64,000 nt of DNA, from contig JACVTC010000054.1 of assembly GCA_016946835.1 (NCBI GenBank), forward strand, positions 679,501 to 743,500. The letters run 5' to 3'. Position numbers and translations under genes: made by a program. The notes under the pieces are model-generated. The model saw only the letters and a program-made list of their open reading frames with translations. It was not told where the DNA came from and did no database searches. Positions 63,001 to 64,000 of the stretch are shown here, piece after piece; the first letter of the stretch is position 1; every line of letters starts with the position of its first letter. This DNA is from Neocallimastix lanati (nom. inval.) (lineage: Eukaryota > Neocallimastigomycota > Neocallimastigomycetes > Neocallimastigales > Neocallimastigaceae).

Positions 63001-64000
63001 TTATTTATTATTTATTTATTTTTTATTATTTATTATTTATTTATTTATTTATTATTATTTATTATTTATTTATTATTTATTATTATTTATTATTTATTAT
63101 TAATTATTTATTAAATTATATATAATTTAATATTTATGATTTATGATTCATTTTTTATTATTATTTATGATTTATGATTTATTATTAAATTATATATATT
63201 TTAATATTTATGATTTATAATTTATTTTGTATTCTTTATTATTTTTTTATTTATTAATTAAAAGTAATTACTATTTATTTTAATCGTATTAAAATAGTTT
63301 TAATTCATTATTATTTATTTATCTTTTTTTTTTGTCATAAATTATATAGAAATTATATATTATAATACGAAATTTATTTAAATACTACAATTTAAGAAGT
63401 TTTTATACAATAATTATTTTAAATTTTATATATTAAAATAAATAAAAAAAAATATATATATATAATAATAAAACGTTCATTCTATTCTTATCTCTACAAT
63501 AAAAATACCTTTTATTTATTATTTAAGGTTAAAATAAAAAATATATATATACATTATATGAAAAATTTCCTAATTGAAAATATTAATAAAAATAACACTA
63601 TTATAAATAATAGAAAAAATTGGCATAAATCTTAAATTTATGTACATTACACTTATTGTATTTTAATTTATTAATGTACGAAATCTTATTTTGTTTATAA
63701 ATTTATTTTAATATTTTTCTTTTTTTTTTTTTTAATTTTTATTTTTTTTTTAATTAAAATATACACTATATAAAAACTTATTTAAATAATAAATAAAATA
63801 TTACACATTTATATGCATATTGTATTTATTAATTTGTACTATATCTTAAATGTTATAAATATAATGCTATTCAATGACATTTTAATTAAATATATTTTAT
63901 TTTTTTTATTAAATTAATGTGGTACAAATTAATAAGTAAAAATTGGGTATATTAATTTTATAAGAAAAAAATTATAGGATATTATTACTTTATTATAAAT
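56785..64000. other. 7.2-kb gene-free AT-rich region
   Basis: No credible coding segment on either strand. An A-rich low-complexity stretch (AAAAT, AAAATAT repeats) covers 57,900-58,110. TTTTATAT-type repeats lie at 62,020-62,210 and TTTATTA-type repeats at 62,925-63,130. A near-duplicate of about 80 bases occurs at 57,730-57,800 and 57,820-57,875 (ATGATTTAATTCATATATAA and ATGATTTTATTCATATATAA). A patch of slightly richer composition at 62,270-62,400 (ATGGAGAATTTTACCCCATC) has no open frame. The promoter of the minus-strand PH-like gene lies in the first few hundred bases. Confidence 0.6.

Overview
The window is nuclear DNA of an anaerobic gut fungus (Neocallimastigomycota; genus not resolvable). 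The evidence is four intronless GH6 cellulase genes, each with a signal peptide and two fungal (CBM10-type) dockerins, a spliced fungal septin with short AT-rich introns, and intergenic DNA that is almost pure A/T with long homopolymers and AAT/AAAT runs.

Left part (1-25.4 kb): an ATT minisatellite starts the window. A composition island, a fold-back repeat and a tRNA-like SINE relic lie at 3.3-4.2 kb. An eight-exon CDC10-type septin (5,743-8,430) assembles to 332 codons, followed by 7 kb of gene-free DNA with a second SINE relic. A single-exon 1,906-residue glycogenin-like GT8 protein (15,791-21,511) follows. Its catalytic domain is only about the first 290 residues; the rest is a very long acidic, repeat-bearing tail. 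Two decayed LINE fragments close this part.

Centre (26-44 kb): four nearly identical GH6 genes lie in mirror order: two on the minus strand (26,075-27,559; 32,806-34,290), then two on the plus strand (38,274-39,758; 41,840-43,324). They share flanks and a 30-bp element at a nearly fixed distance before the ATG. Variable codons 6, 113 and 245 pair the copies in three incompatible ways, as expected if sequence is exchanged between copies. A decayed FLYWCH/MULE transposase and a fold-back pair of minisatellite arrays lie between the first two genes.

Right part (44-54.5 kb): a retrotransposon graveyard. A full-length endonuclease/RT LINE (48,889-54,096, minus strand, 46-nt tail, 14-bp target duplication, one homopolymer frameshift) sits inside an older LINE copy. 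Beside it three shorter pieces stand head to tail, each ending in the same 3' tail and a poly(A). A PH-like-domain gene (55,690-56,784, minus) follows, and 57-64 kb holds no gene I can support.

The septin (division), glycogenin-like protein (glycogen priming), secreted cellulases (plant cell-wall breakdown) and PH-like protein (probable membrane signalling) do not form a functional cluster, apart from the cellulase family itself. I see no RNA gene and no CRISPR array.
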